From: Asbonarchaeum sp964517675
GTDB lineage: Archaea > Nanohalarchaeota > Nanosalinia > Nanosalinales > Nanoanaerosalinaceae
Direction of reading: 5' to 3'
NCBI GenBank assembly: GCA_964517675.1
Contig: CAZFEL010000002.1
Location: 278,602 to 342,601, forward strand
DNA: 64,000 nt
Under the pieces are notes generated by a model. It saw only the letters and a program-made list of their open reading frames with translations. It did not search any database and was not told where the DNA came from. Made by a program: the position numbers and the translations under genes. Below are positions 53,743 through 62,545 of this stretch, piece after piece (positions within the stretch are counted from its first letter, which is position 1; the number at the start of each line of letters is the position of its first letter).

Positions 53743-54357
53743 ATGCAGCACAAGCACCTCGCAATCGGCGGCGTGGCAGTCCTTGGGGCAATCGTTCTTA
53801 CTGCGTTGAGTACGACCACGAGCTCCGTCGCGGGACCCTACAGCGTGGAAAACTTTACACACAACCATGCCATTTTTAATGAAGACGGGAGCCGTTTGGG
53901 TGCCTCACAGAAAGAGGCTGTGAGCTTTGATGCACACCTCCGTGATGCCAACATCACGGCCTCCAATCCCGGCACACTCCAGCTCATGGTCCATGTGAAC
54001 GCGGACACCAACGTCACGATAGCCAGCAGTCAGGTATCGCACCCGTTCGGACTGCTCAACGCCGTCGGCACCGACAGCCGCTTCTGCCTCTACCCCCAGG
54101 ACTACACAGGGCAACGGAGCAGCAGCGCGTCCTACAGAGGACCAGCAAGCAGATGCCCTGGTCCATTCAATGCTACCGGAATAGCCCTGGAGCACACACC
54201 GGGAAGCGTCATCACGACAAACTATACCCTCAACCAGACCGAGATCGATGCCCCCGGCCAATACACCATCACCAGCTACGTGAACTACACCCTACCAGAA
54301 CGCGAACCATTCTACCACCTCCGGTTCAACGTATCGTTCGATATAGTATCACACTGA
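53743..54357 (+). CDS. Exported hypothetical protein
   Basis: The 204-residue protein has a signal peptide or anchor (HLAIGGVAVLGAIVLTALS) and a beta-sandwich-like, Asn-glycosylation-rich mature part (NPGTLQLMVHVNADTNVTI, ITSYVNYTLPEREPFYHLRF). There is a possible disulfide pair (RFCLYP and SRCPGP). The start at 53743 is preferred because it gives a proper signal peptide. It is the last gene before the second 67-bp repeat. Confidence 0.65.
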   Translation: MQHKHLAIGGVAVLGAIVLTALSTTTSSVAGPYSVENFTHNHAIFNEDGSRLGASQKEAVSFDAHLRDANITASNPGTLQLMVHVNADTNVTIASSQVSHPFGLLNAVGTDSRFCLYPQDYTGQRSSSASYRGPASRCPGPFNATGIALEHTPGSVITTNYTLNQTEIDAPGQYTITSYVNYTLPEREPFYHLRFNVSFDIVSH

Positions 54358-54424
54358 GTCTCACCATTTGACTTGTACATCAATGCACGATGTGAAGCGG
54401 GCAGAATTTAAATACCCCTAATCG

Positions 54425-54491
54425 CTACTGCAGGTCGGTACCCAAAAAGGTCATACCAGAACACTTCGACCTGCTCCGGGCGTTCCCACTC
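54425..54491 (+). repeat. 67-bp island repeat, copy 2
   Basis: Second copy of the repeat at 52048-52114. Here the single difference makes the palindrome perfect (gcaggtcg with cgacctgc). A TATA-like aatttaaat lies about 10-18 bp upstream (54407-54415). It ends in the tRNA-Phe 3' sequence, marking the far boundary of the island. Confidence 0.9.
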
Positions 54492-54510
54492 CGAATTTCC
54501 GGGAGCACAG

Positions 54511-54598
54511 ATCCCGTCTGGATCTATTCGAAGGTGCTTCCACGGAAAGCACCTGGGTAGAACGTGCCGGGTCGCTGCGCGACCCGACCAGACGATAT
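54511..54598. ncRNA. Candidate structured RNA after the island
   Basis: A closing stem (cgtctgg 54515-54521 with ccagacg 54588-54594) encloses two strong hairpins: aggtgctt/aagcacct (532-539 with 547-554 of this kilobase block) and cgggtcgc/gcgacccg (54568-54575 with 54579-54586). It is a clean three-stem design in a non-coding interval of nearly 290 bp. Strand and promoter are unclear. It could instead be a bidirectional terminator. Confidence 0.4.
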
Positions 54599-54644
54599 AC
54601 AGTATCAGTTCCCCCGATGAGCGGTCCGTGAACAGCGAGACCGG

Positions 54645-55751
54645 TCAGCCGAGCAGGCTCTGGATGATGGTGGTGACGAAGTCCCGGAAGGCACCGATCA
54701 GCGGGAGACGGCTCGGCCGGTCATTCTCCTCGCCCTCACCATCCTCTCCGCCGTCGGTCTCTCCTCCATCGCCGTCACCGCGCTGCTGGCCGGTGACCTC
54801 GAACAGGACAGAATCCCGCACAACAGCGCCGTCATGGTCCCTGACCGAGGCCGTGATGTTGTACACACCGGTGTTCAGGTCCCCGGTCGGGATCGCTATG
54901 CCGGAGCTGTTCGAGGTGTAGGTCGCATTGGCAAGGGTCGCCTCGTACCGGGCTATGCCCGTGTCATCGATCACATCGAACCCGGCCCGGACCTCACCGC
55001 CCTGTGAGACCTCCCGGGGAACGGAGAGATTGAGCCGTGGCGGACGATTTATAATATCGAGTGTGACGTTCCTCCTGAATATATCGCCTGCGGAGGATTC
55101 TATCATGAATGTCACGTCCTGGCGGCCGGTCCCGATGTCATCGGGCACCGGTACCTGTCCCGCGAACCGTGATACATCCACATCGACCGTGGTCCCGGCC
55201 ACTGTCAGCGACAGGATGTTCGAGGCGTTCCCCTTCACCCAGATCCGCTGGTCACGGTAGACCGCCGTCGCGTTGGTCCGGAACGTATCGAGAGTCCGGT
55301 TCGGCGGGCGGAGCTGCGGGTCGATGCTGCCCTCCAGGCGGCGCTCGGCCGTGGACCCGTCCGCGAGGACGGCCGTGTGATTCATCCTGAACTCGAGCTC
55401 GGTCACGTCATCGGGCGGGACAGGCGCCTTGAAATCCGTATAGCCCTCGACAGATCCGTCCTCGATATCGAGGCCGGCGATATCGACCTCGTGCCTGAGC
55501 ACAGTGCCTGTTGTGTTCCTGACCAGTACATCGAAGCCGGTGACCTTGGTGCCATTGAACGCGTCGTTCTCCAGCTCGAGGCTGTACGTCAGGATGATAT
55601 CCACACTGTCGGCCTCATACGACGGCCAGACCTCACCGTACATCCGCAGATCGGCGGTCGGGTCATCCGTGTACAGGACAGTGTCATAGGTCGCACCGGC
55701 GACGGTGCCAGTCAGGCCAAGCAGGATGACACCGAGAGCAAGCTTCCGCAT
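54645..55751 (-). CDS. Exported Ig-like envelope protein
   Basis: The 368 residues from the ATG at 55751 give a signal peptide (MRKLALGVILLGLTGTVAGA). Several beta-sandwich stretches with many Asn-glycosylation sites follow, an Ig-like segment (LNLSVPREVSQGGEVRAGFD, then GIARYEATLANATY), and a Gly/Asp/Glu-rich disordered C-terminus ending in a short hydrophobic helix. TATA cttttatcc (minus strand, about 55775) supports this start. It follows the lipoprotein and S-layer genes on the same strand. Confidence 0.72.
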   Translation of the reverse strand: MRKLALGVILLGLTGTVAGATYDTVLYTDDPTADLRMYGEVWPSYEADSVDIILTYSLELENDAFNGTKVTGFDVLVRNTTGTVLRHEVDIAGLDIEDGSVEGYTDFKAPVPPDDVTELEFRMNHTAVLADGSTAERRLEGSIDPQLRPPNRTLDTFRTNATAVYRDQRIWVKGNASNILSLTVAGTTVDVDVSRFAGQVPVPDDIGTGRQDVTFMIESSAGDIFRRNVTLDIINRPPRLNLSVPREVSQGGEVRAGFDVIDDTGIARYEATLANATYTSNSSGIAIPTGDLNTGVYNITASVRDHDGAVVRDSVLFEVTGQQRGDGDGGETDGGEDGEGEENDRPSRLPLIGAFRDFVTTIIQSLLG

Positions 55752-55792
55752 GGAGTATGCTGGGGCAGGAGGGGATAAAAGATTGTCGCGGG

Positions 55793-56683
55793 TCAGGTAC
55801 ATGCCATCCTGACGGTCTGCCCATCGACTGCCACGAGGAAGAACGGATCGATCCTGGAGGCGATCGCGCGGCCGAACGTGATCGTCTCTTTCTCCAGCTG
55901 CTCAAGGGTCACCGTCTGGTTCTGCCCGTTGAGCGAGACGGTGGCCTCGCCCGAGACACCGATGGGGAGGATCTCGAGGCGGCCCTGGCGGTTACCGCAG
56001 CTCGCCTGGACGATGAGATCTTCCTCAGGAGCCGCATCAGCACCTGGTTCGAACGATGTTGCCTCCATCGCGATCGAGCGCTCTGTCTGGGGCTGATCGA
56101 TGGTCATGTTCTGGTGGGCGATGTAGTTCCGTGTGGTATCGATACAGACGGACGTGTTGATGGGGTTGACATCGACATCAAGCCTGTCAGTAACGGCTGT
56201 CTCGTTGCCACCGGTCATGACATCATAGTACTGCGTCGACAGTGACCTGACCTCGTACCTGGTGCACTCGCGCCCGGCGACTGTCTCGGGCCCGATCGTG
56301 ACGACACCGACATCGTCATCGGCGAAGACACCAGGATCCGCGGCCGGTAGCAGGGGCCACAGCGTCCGCTCGGAGAGAAACAGACAGTCATCGTCCCTCG
56401 AGGACGTGTTCGATGTGTAACAGACAAAGGCCTCGCCAGAACGATGATGCTTGTAGACGCTGAAATCGATCAGCTCCTGGAAGAACCGCACCTCGACATC
56501 CTGGCGTTGCCATCGCGGACCGCGCTCCAGTGTCGCTGTCCGGTACTGGATCTTTGGTGTGCTGGACTGGAGATCATACTGGACGGTGAAGGTCCCCGAC
56601 ATCTCGGTCTGGTCGGCGAACGTGACCGTGCCGAGACAGCCGGCAACCACGATTGTCACCAGTACGAGGACGAGCTTCCGCAT
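55793..56683 (-). CDS. Lipoprotein of unknown function
   Basis: The 296 residues have a lipobox (LVTIVVAGC, Cys16) and a mature domain reminiscent of an extracytoplasmic LolA/LppX-like barrel (GTFTVQYDLQSSTPKIQYRT, then YVTRYEVRS-like strands). The mature part also has several cysteines. It lies between the S-layer gene and another exported protein. Lipid anchoring outside the membrane is predicted. No enzymatic motif is seen. Confidence 0.7.
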   Translation of the reverse strand: MRKLVLVLVTIVVAGCLGTVTFADQTEMSGTFTVQYDLQSSTPKIQYRTATLERGPRWQRQDVEVRFFQELIDFSVYKHHRSGEAFVCYTSNTSSRDDDCLFLSERTLWPLLPAADPGVFADDDVGVVTIGPETVAGRECTRYEVRSLSTQYYDVMTGGNETAVTDRLDVDVNPINTSVCIDTTRNYIAHQNMTIDQPQTERSIAMEATSFEPGADAAPEEDLIVQASCGNRQGRLEILPIGVSGEATVSLNGQNQTVTLEQLEKETITFGRAIASRIDPFFLVAVDGQTVRMACT

Positions 56684-56722
56684 ACTGCAGCACTGCGGAC
56701 CGGTCCTTTACAAAGGACGCAG

Positions 56723-59700
56723 TTACTCGGGCTGGTATGTCATCTCGCCCCGGAGGCTGGAGCGGTGATCCTTCCAGTCGGAGATGTACCGGGCAGCACG
56801 GACGGTGTCCTCGGCGGAATGGCCGGCCACGATCAAGGCGTTGGTGCCCTCCGAGAAGGCATCCTCGACCATCTGGAGGACTGCCTCTCCCTCGCGGTCC
56901 TGCCACTGATCCTGGGTCCAGACAGCATCGTTCTGGGCTGCCAGATCGGCGACCAGCTGGTTGACAGCCGGCCCACCGACCAGGATCATGTTGCGGCTGG
57001 TCCGCTGCTGGTCGGTGATCTCGGTGTCCATCGAGGCAAACGCAGGCAGGCGGCCGCGGATGCGGTTGTTCTTCACGCCCCGGTACTCGAACCTGGCCTG
57101 CTGTGTGCCACTGGCTGATCTCGCGAGGCCGTCACCGGCACCTGTGAAGGCGGTACCGAGTGTCGACTGGTCGCTCGGATACATGAGCTCGACCGTACCG
57201 GTGTCACCGGTGTCCTCGCTGGCGTAGGTACCGTAGTCGTTGTAGCTGACATAGACATCGTCGTTGGACTCCAGATTGACACGGGACCAGGTGCCGGTGT
57301 AGGACAGGGCATCTGCGGTGTCCGAGCCACCGACCTCGACCTCACTGTCGGTCCCATCCCAGGCAGGCTCGACGACGAAGGCCTTCTGGGTATCGGTGTC
57401 GTCTTCCTCCTGGATGAACACAGCCGCCGGATCAGTGTCTGGCAGGTAGCTCTGCAGGCTGGAGACACCGGAGACCTCGGACGTATCCGAGGACCAGTAC
57501 TGGAGACCGGAAGTACGTTTCAAGGACCCGTACAGGACAGTATCATCGCTGGAGAAGTCCCCGGATCCATCGACATCGTCGATCACGTTCTCGCCAATGT
57601 CGAACTGTGAGTTGCTGTTCTGGGATTCATCGTGCTTCGTGCTGGAGGCAAACGCCGTCAGGGTGTTGCCAGCATTGACATCAGTCGTGCTGTCCGTGTT
57701 ATCGATCAGCGTGTCAGCCTGGCTGGTGTAGACGCCGTCGCCGTCATCGTCGCTGAAGATTTCATCGCCGGCGTCATATCCGCTGTTGCCATCGACATCG
57801 ACCCACTGTCCGCCCGAGGCGGTGCTGAGGTCCACGATAGCCGCACCATCAGAAGCGGAGACACCGTCGCCGTTGGCATTGACGGGAGAATCTGAGGAAT
57901 TGGAGACCGTTCCGGACCCTCCAAGATCTTCTATGACCACATCCGATGTGCCATCCCAATTACCGCCAGATGTCGAATCATTAAACTTAATGTTTGCCCA
58001 ATCACTGGGGCTTCCACTCGAGAGAGTAGCATCAGTCGCGGGAGTAGTGCCATTAAGCACTTGATCTTGACTGTTGTAGATCCCGCCTTGTGTTCCTCCA
58101 GTCTGGTTCTCTAGGATAACGGCATCTTCCGTGTGTTCCCATCCTACTGTTCCAGTTGATTCATTGTAGAATGAAATATTGGCCCATCCGGTAGGCTTAG
58201 TCCCTGTAAGAGACTTCCCATTTGTGTTCGACAAGGAGTCTCCTGCTACACTAGCGTCGGCTTCTGCTGTGTAAAGCCCGTCGCTGTCATCATCAGTGAT
58301 GACATCTTCACCGGCATTGATGGTAGAGTCACCTGAGATGAGGTAATACGTACCGCCCGTGATTCCGGACAGAGCATTCAGCGTGTCGCGGTTGGATGAA
58401 TCGACTGTACCATCGTTTCCTGAGTTCAGGTTAGTGTCAGCACCGGTCGAGTACGTTCCCTGCCCACCGATGTCGCGGACGATATCATCGCCATCACCGA
58501 ACCCGTTTGCTCCTTCATCGGTCTGGCCGGCAGCATCGTAGAACTCCTCGTTGCTGTTGAACGAGACAAGGTTTGTCCCGAAGTCACTGGGATCCTGGGA
58601 CGGATCGTACAGTGACAGAAGCCCTCCATTCTCGGTCTCGAAGGACGGGGAGACAGACGTCACACCGGAGGCGCCGCTGCCGGTTGCCTTGAAGTCAGCA
58701 TCGGTACCCCATGTGACATACAGTTTATCAGCGGTCCCGGTACCGCCACCTGTGTCCAGGACGAAGTGATACGTCTGGCCGTCGATGACCTCCTCGCCCT
58801 CGTATTCGTTATCGTTCTCAGCGGTGTTGCCGTCACCGTTGGCATCGAGATCGAGCTCGATCGTGCTGCCGGACAGCCTGTCGCGGAGATCGACGGTTGC
58901 CTCATCGGTACTCGCACCGTTTACCACCAGATTCTGTTCATCGGTATCGATACCCGTGACCTCGAACAGGTTCGGGAACCCACCGGCATCAGCAGTGAAG
59001 TACTGGTCCTTCTGGACAGCATCTCCCTCGACAACGACAACCGTGTCACCGTCAGCATCGGCCAGCATATTCGAACCGGTATTCGTGTCCCTGTAGAAGA
59101 ACGACACGGACATCTGATCCTGGCCCCGCGGGGTGAACGTCACTGAAGCGGTATCGGAGTCACCCTGACTGAACGTGACGGACTCGACACCTGTCGCGTC
59201 CTCGGCACCAGCATCAGGCAGCAGGCCGCCGTGGCGGAACACGATATCATCGAAAACCGGGTCCTGGAAGCTCTCGCCGGCGCGGACGTAGGTAGTATCG
59301 CTGTCGGGCGCACCGACACTGACCTCCACCGAGGAGACCTTCACCCCATCAGCCAGGGTGTTGGTGGAGCCGACACTGGAGCCCTCGAGGTTGACATAGG
59401 TGCCCTCGATATCGTTACCATCGCTGTCCTCAATGGCCTCACCATCGCGGAGGACGTATTCCTCCGATCCGACCGCGAAGGTGACAAGGCCCTCGGAGTT
59501 CTGCGAGGACGTCTGGATGACATCCGCGATGCGGACATCGGTCCCGTCCACGTTGACAGTCGAGCCCTCCGTCTTCTCCCGGAGACTCCCGTCAAGATAG
59601 AACGCAGTCGTGTTCGAGCTCGTCACCGCACGGACCTCGACTGTGTGGGTCTCACCGTTGACCTCGAACTCCGTGGACTCGCCTGTCTCGAGATCGTACT

Positions 59701-60430
59701 CCTGGCTGGAGCCGTACAGGATGAACTCGCCTTCGTTGCCGGAGGTGAAGCTATCCTCCGAGATGGTGAAGGACTTCCCGAACAGGGACAGGTCCTCACC
59801 GAGGACATCGTCGTTCTTGTTGTCGCCCTGGGAGGTATCGGACAGTTCCAGGCCGTCACCGACGTTGGCCTGCAGCTTGTAGAGGTACGAGGTATCACTC
59901 ACCGTGGACGGGTTGTCCACGTACAGGAACGGGTCCTGGTTGGAGGTATCGCCCGGGTTCCCGAAGCCACTCGCCCGGTCACCCACGTAGAGGTACTGCT
60001 CGATGTCCTGGCTCGTCCCTGATGCGTCCTGGAACGTCGTCGTTGCCAGCGCATCCAGGTCGTCCGCGGTCAGGGTCTGTCTGACATCGCTTATCGTATC
60101 GCCGAAATAGAGATCGTCGTTCCGCGTGTCCAGTGTCGTGCCGTCGGTGCTCCAGGAAGACGCACCCGCGACCTCGACGGTCTTCGTGTCCCGGACCTGG
60201 CCGACACGCAGGCTCGACTGGCCCAGTGCCGCACCGATCTCGATGGCGCCGACGACATCGGAGACAGCGCCCTGGGATCCGACCACGATCTCCGCCGTCG
60301 GGGTGCCCTGGTTGTTGGTGAACTGCCCGGGGAAATCAGCCAGCGAGGCGGCCGTCCCCAGGGACAGTCCTATCATCAGTGTTGAACCGGCAAGTGCTGA
60401 GACCTTCTTGATACTGTCGCGTACGTTCAT
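56723..60430 (-). CDS. S-layer protein
   Basis: The 1235 residues have a signal peptide (VSALAGSTLMIGLSLGTAAS) and the S-layer N-terminal domain (TAEIVVGSQGAVSDVVGAIE). The S-layer duplication-type C-terminal domain appears as NMILVGGPAVNQLVADLAAQ and LIVAGHSAEDTVRAARYI. This is the MJ0822-like type found in Methanococcales and several DPANN groups. Between about residues 645 and 970 lie six imperfect repeats with EF-hand-like acidic loops (DDDGDGVYTSQADT). Part of that region (about 57900-58350) is more AT-rich. Minus-strand TATA ccttttatt lies near 60472. It is the likely main cell-wall lattice protein. Confidence 0.92.
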   Translation of the reverse strand: MNVRDSIKKVSALAGSTLMIGLSLGTAASLADFPGQFTNNQGTPTAEIVVGSQGAVSDVVGAIEIGAALGQSSLRVGQVRDTKTVEVAGASSWSTDGTTLDTRNDDLYFGDTISDVRQTLTADDLDALATTTFQDASGTSQDIEQYLYVGDRASGFGNPGDTSNQDPFLYVDNPSTVSDTSYLYKLQANVGDGLELSDTSQGDNKNDDVLGEDLSLFGKSFTISEDSFTSGNEGEFILYGSSQEYDLETGESTEFEVNGETHTVEVRAVTSSNTTAFYLDGSLREKTEGSTVNVDGTDVRIADVIQTSSQNSEGLVTFAVGSEEYVLRDGEAIEDSDGNDIEGTYVNLEGSSVGSTNTLADGVKVSSVEVSVGAPDSDTTYVRAGESFQDPVFDDIVFRHGGLLPDAGAEDATGVESVTFSQGDSDTASVTFTPRGQDQMSVSFFYRDTNTGSNMLADADGDTVVVVEGDAVQKDQYFTADAGGFPNLFEVTGIDTDEQNLVVNGASTDEATVDLRDRLSGSTIELDLDANGDGNTAENDNEYEGEEVIDGQTYHFVLDTGGGTGTADKLYVTWGTDADFKATGSGASGVTSVSPSFETENGGLLSLYDPSQDPSDFGTNLVSFNSNEEFYDAAGQTDEGANGFGDGDDIVRDIGGQGTYSTGADTNLNSGNDGTVDSSNRDTLNALSGITGGTYYLISGDSTINAGEDVITDDDSDGLYTAEADASVAGDSLSNTNGKSLTGTKPTGWANISFYNESTGTVGWEHTEDAVILENQTGGTQGGIYNSQDQVLNGTTPATDATLSSGSPSDWANIKFNDSTSGGNWDGTSDVVIEDLGGSGTVSNSSDSPVNANGDGVSASDGAAIVDLSTASGGQWVDVDGNSGYDAGDEIFSDDDGDGVYTSQADTLIDNTDSTTDVNAGNTLTAFASSTKHDESQNSNSQFDIGENVIDDVDGSGDFSSDDTVLYGSLKRTSGLQYWSSDTSEVSGVSSLQSYLPDTDPAAVFIQEEDDTDTQKAFVVEPAWDGTDSEVEVGGSDTADALSYTGTWSRVNLESNDDVYVSYNDYGTYASEDTGDTGTVELMYPSDQSTLGTAFTGAGDGLARSASGTQQARFEYRGVKNNRIRGRLPAFASMDTEITDQQRTSRNMILVGGPAVNQLVADLAAQNDAVWTQDQWQDREGEAVLQMVEDAFSEGTNALIVAGHSAEDTVRAARYISDWKDHRSSLRGEMTYQPE

Positions 60431-60475
60431 AGAGCGATACCTCGATGACCTGATGGGCGCCGATCCAATAAAAGG

Positions 60476-60886
60476 TTAACCCGTCCGGTGGCTGGCCCGC
60501 TCGCTGGTGTACTCCACGATGCTCCCGACCAGGTCATCGAACTCCCGCTCGGAGGTCGCCCGCTGGAGGGTCGCGAGGAACACCGACAGCCCCCCGATCC
60601 CGATACCGACCCCGGCACGGGAGACGGTATCCAGCATCGCATGATCTTGAACCATACCGACGGCCCCGACGAACAGGCCGATGACCATCACGAGGAAGGA
60701 CAGGGTCAGGATGAAAAGCGACCGCTCGACGCGTCGCTCCGGCAGCAGCATCGCTATCGAGGCGTCGCTGTGGCTCCCGAGGTTCCGGCCGGCCTGCCAG
60801 GTCTGGTACAGGATGAACAACCCGGCGGCGGTCCCGAGCAGTCCGAAAGCTACCTGGTGATCGATTCCCGCAATCGTCGGTTCCAC
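60476..60886 (-). CDS. Small membrane protein, S-layer locus (B)
   Basis: The 136 residues have three membrane helices (HQVAFGLLGTAAGLFILYQ, FILTLSFLVMVIGLFVGAVG, RAGVGIGIGGLSVFLATLQ) and a hydrophilic C-terminus. A GTG start at 60886 is chosen from homogeneity of the coding pattern; upstream codons of this frame overlap the neighbouring gene in a different frame. It overlaps the preceding membrane gene by 37 bp. Unknown function; the layout recalls the paired 3-TM proteins beside KaiC-4. Confidence 0.6.
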   Translation of the reverse strand: MEPTIAGIDHQVAFGLLGTAAGLFILYQTWQAGRNLGSHSDASIAMLLPERRVERSLFILTLSFLVMVIGLFVGAVGMVQDHAMLDTVSRAGVGIGIGGLSVFLATLQRATSEREFDDLVGSIVEYTSERASHRTG

Positions 60887-61179
60887 CTCCCCAACACGAC
60901 CATCATCATGACAAAGAACGCCATGACGACGGCCTCGCCGATGTTCATGATGTCCACACGGCCGATCCAGGCCCCTGCAGTGAACACGAGGAAGCCGGCG
61001 ATGAACACGACTTCCCCGATCATCAGCACGGACAGATCGCCCCTGAGGTTGCCGGGTGTGAACTGCATCGCCGTGCCTGTCTCCTTGCGGCACACGTACA
61101 GATCATGGACCATCCGTCCGAGCTGGTACAGGATCCCGAGCCCGATCAGGGCCATCGCGATCCGGGCGGCCGTATGCAT
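60850..61179 (-). CDS. Small membrane protein, S-layer locus (A)
   Basis: The 109 residues have three membrane helices (RIAMALIGLGILYQLGRMV, LSVLMIGEVVFIAGFLVFTA, GEAVVMAFFVMMMVVLG). The ATG at 61179 lies about 27 bp after a TATA element (gtttaaaa on the minus strand, 61203-61211). It overlaps the next membrane gene. Not recognised. Confidence 0.65.
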   Translation of the reverse strand: MHTAARIAMALIGLGILYQLGRMVHDLYVCRKETGTAMQFTPGNLRGDLSVLMIGEVVFIAGFLVFTAGAWIGRVDIMNIGEAVVMAFFVMMMVVLGRWNRRLRESITR

Positions 61180-61227
61180 CGGTACCGTTGTACTGCAGTC
61201 CAACGTTTAAAAATCGAGGCCGGGGCC

Positions 61228-62277
61228 TCAGAACTCGTGCTCGATATCGCCCAGCCCGGCATCGAAGAACCCGTCCTTGCTCCTGAAGCCCCAGTCCTCG
61301 AGGACAACATCGTTGAACCGGGCGCGGGCATAGATCACCGGCAGCCCGAGTAGTGGCAGGCGGCGGTCTGTGACCGTCTCCATGGTCACGTCAGCACCGT
61401 CATCGCAGTCCGCAAAGGCCAGAAGCGTCGTCGAGGCCGCACGACCATCCTGGACCGTCCGATACTCCCGGATGGAAGGATGATCGGCCTCGACCTGTCG
61501 CATCAGGATCTCCTTGCCTCCCCTCCGGCGGAATCGGGCCTCGTGATCGTCGACCTCGATGAGCTCGAGGCCGTACAGCTTCCACAGCTGGGTGATCGGT
61601 GAGGTCTGTGGGGCGAAAGACGCATAGACATCCTCGACATCCTGGTCGGTGTGGAACCGGGTCAGGCCCTTGATGGCGAAGACGTGGCCGAACCCGGCCC
61701 CGAGGACCCAGACCGTCCCGGGGACGAGGATAGCCCAGATGGACCTGAACCCGAGCCACTGTGCCGTCTGGCTGATCACCTCCAGTCCGCCGACAACGAC
61801 GAAAAACGAGGTCACGAGGCCGGTCATCCGGTAGACCCGGAACAGATGCGGGAACCGGTCCTCACGGTAGCCGGGCTGGTGGTACAGGACATATCCACCG
61901 AGGAGCAGGGCAAAAGCACCTCCGAGCCCGAGGAGGCCGGCGATGAAGTAAAGGAGTGATATGAAAGAGAACGAACCGAGCTCAGCAAGGGTGATCGGTC
62001 CCTGCACGAGAAGGACTGCCTGGATGAGGACGGCCAGGACGACGGCACCGATGAGAAGGTCATGGATATGTGTCTCCCGGGCGAGGACGTCGGTCTGGCG
62101 GATCCAGAGCCCGACGACCGCGAGCAACGGGACACCGGTCAGGAGAACGATGGCACCGATCCGTGCGAGGCCGCCCGGAAGCGCCGTCACGGGGACGAAC
62201 CCGTACATGATCACCTGGGCGATGCCGAGGACCATCACGATGAGGCCGGCACCGGCTGTCAGGCGGGACCGTGGCAT
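61228..62277 (-). CDS. Multi-TM protein with cytoplasmic C-terminal domain
   Basis: The 349 residues have six or seven membrane helices in the first 210 residues, then a soluble domain (SPITQLWKLYGLELIEVDDH, EYRTVQDGRAASTTLLAF) whose alternating strands could be a START/SRPBCC-like fold. TATA cctatttca (minus strand, near 62305) fits a leaderless ATG. I do not recognise a family. Confidence 0.65.
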   Translation of the reverse strand: MPRSRLTAGAGLIVMVLGIAQVIMYGFVPVTALPGGLARIGAIVLLTGVPLLAVVGLWIRQTDVLARETHIHDLLIGAVVLAVLIQAVLLVQGPITLAELGSFSFISLLYFIAGLLGLGGAFALLLGGYVLYHQPGYREDRFPHLFRVYRMTGLVTSFFVVVGGLEVISQTAQWLGFRSIWAILVPGTVWVLGAGFGHVFAIKGLTRFHTDQDVEDVYASFAPQTSPITQLWKLYGLELIEVDDHEARFRRRGGKEILMRQVEADHPSIREYRTVQDGRAASTTLLAFADCDDGADVTMETVTDRRLPLLGLPVIYARARFNDVVLEDWGFRSKDGFFDAGLGDIEHEF

Positions 62278-62340
62278 GCGTGGTGTATGGGGGACGTGGC
62301 CTGAAATAGGTGGGGGCCGGCGGTCGGTTCGTGAACGCGA

Positions 62341-62535
62341 TCATGCCTCTGGACGGGCGAGCATCGTCCGGAGCATACCGACGACGTTGCTGGAGGCGTC
62401 CAGGATCTCGACGTTGACCAGGGTGCCGTCTTCCGCATAATGCATGATGACATCACCACCTGGGCCGTGGGCTGGCTCCCTGTCCTGGAGCCGGAGGAAA
62501 AGGATGTCGCCGTCGGGATCGTATGCATACTCCAT
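62341..62535 (-). CDS. DUF2283-family protein (antitoxin-like)
   Basis: The 64 residues match the DUF2283 pattern: MEYAYDPDGDILFLRLQD, then GDVIMHYAEDGTLVNVEIL. The start at 62535 follows a Shine-Dalgarno gaggtgat. DUF2283 proteins commonly act as antitoxins of DUF4258-type toxins. It is the third gene of a three-gene unit with another DUF2283 and a possible toxin. Confidence 0.8.
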   Translation of the reverse strand: MEYAYDPDGDILFLRLQDREPAHGPGGDVIMHYAEDGTLVNVEILDASSNVVGMLRTMLARPEA

Positions 62536-62545
62536 AACCATCACC

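Noticed and set aside
51040..54600. Integrase or transposase gene in the tRNA-Phe island
   Set aside because: None of the proteins there show tyrosine-recombinase or DDE motifs. The island appears to lack its own recombinase.
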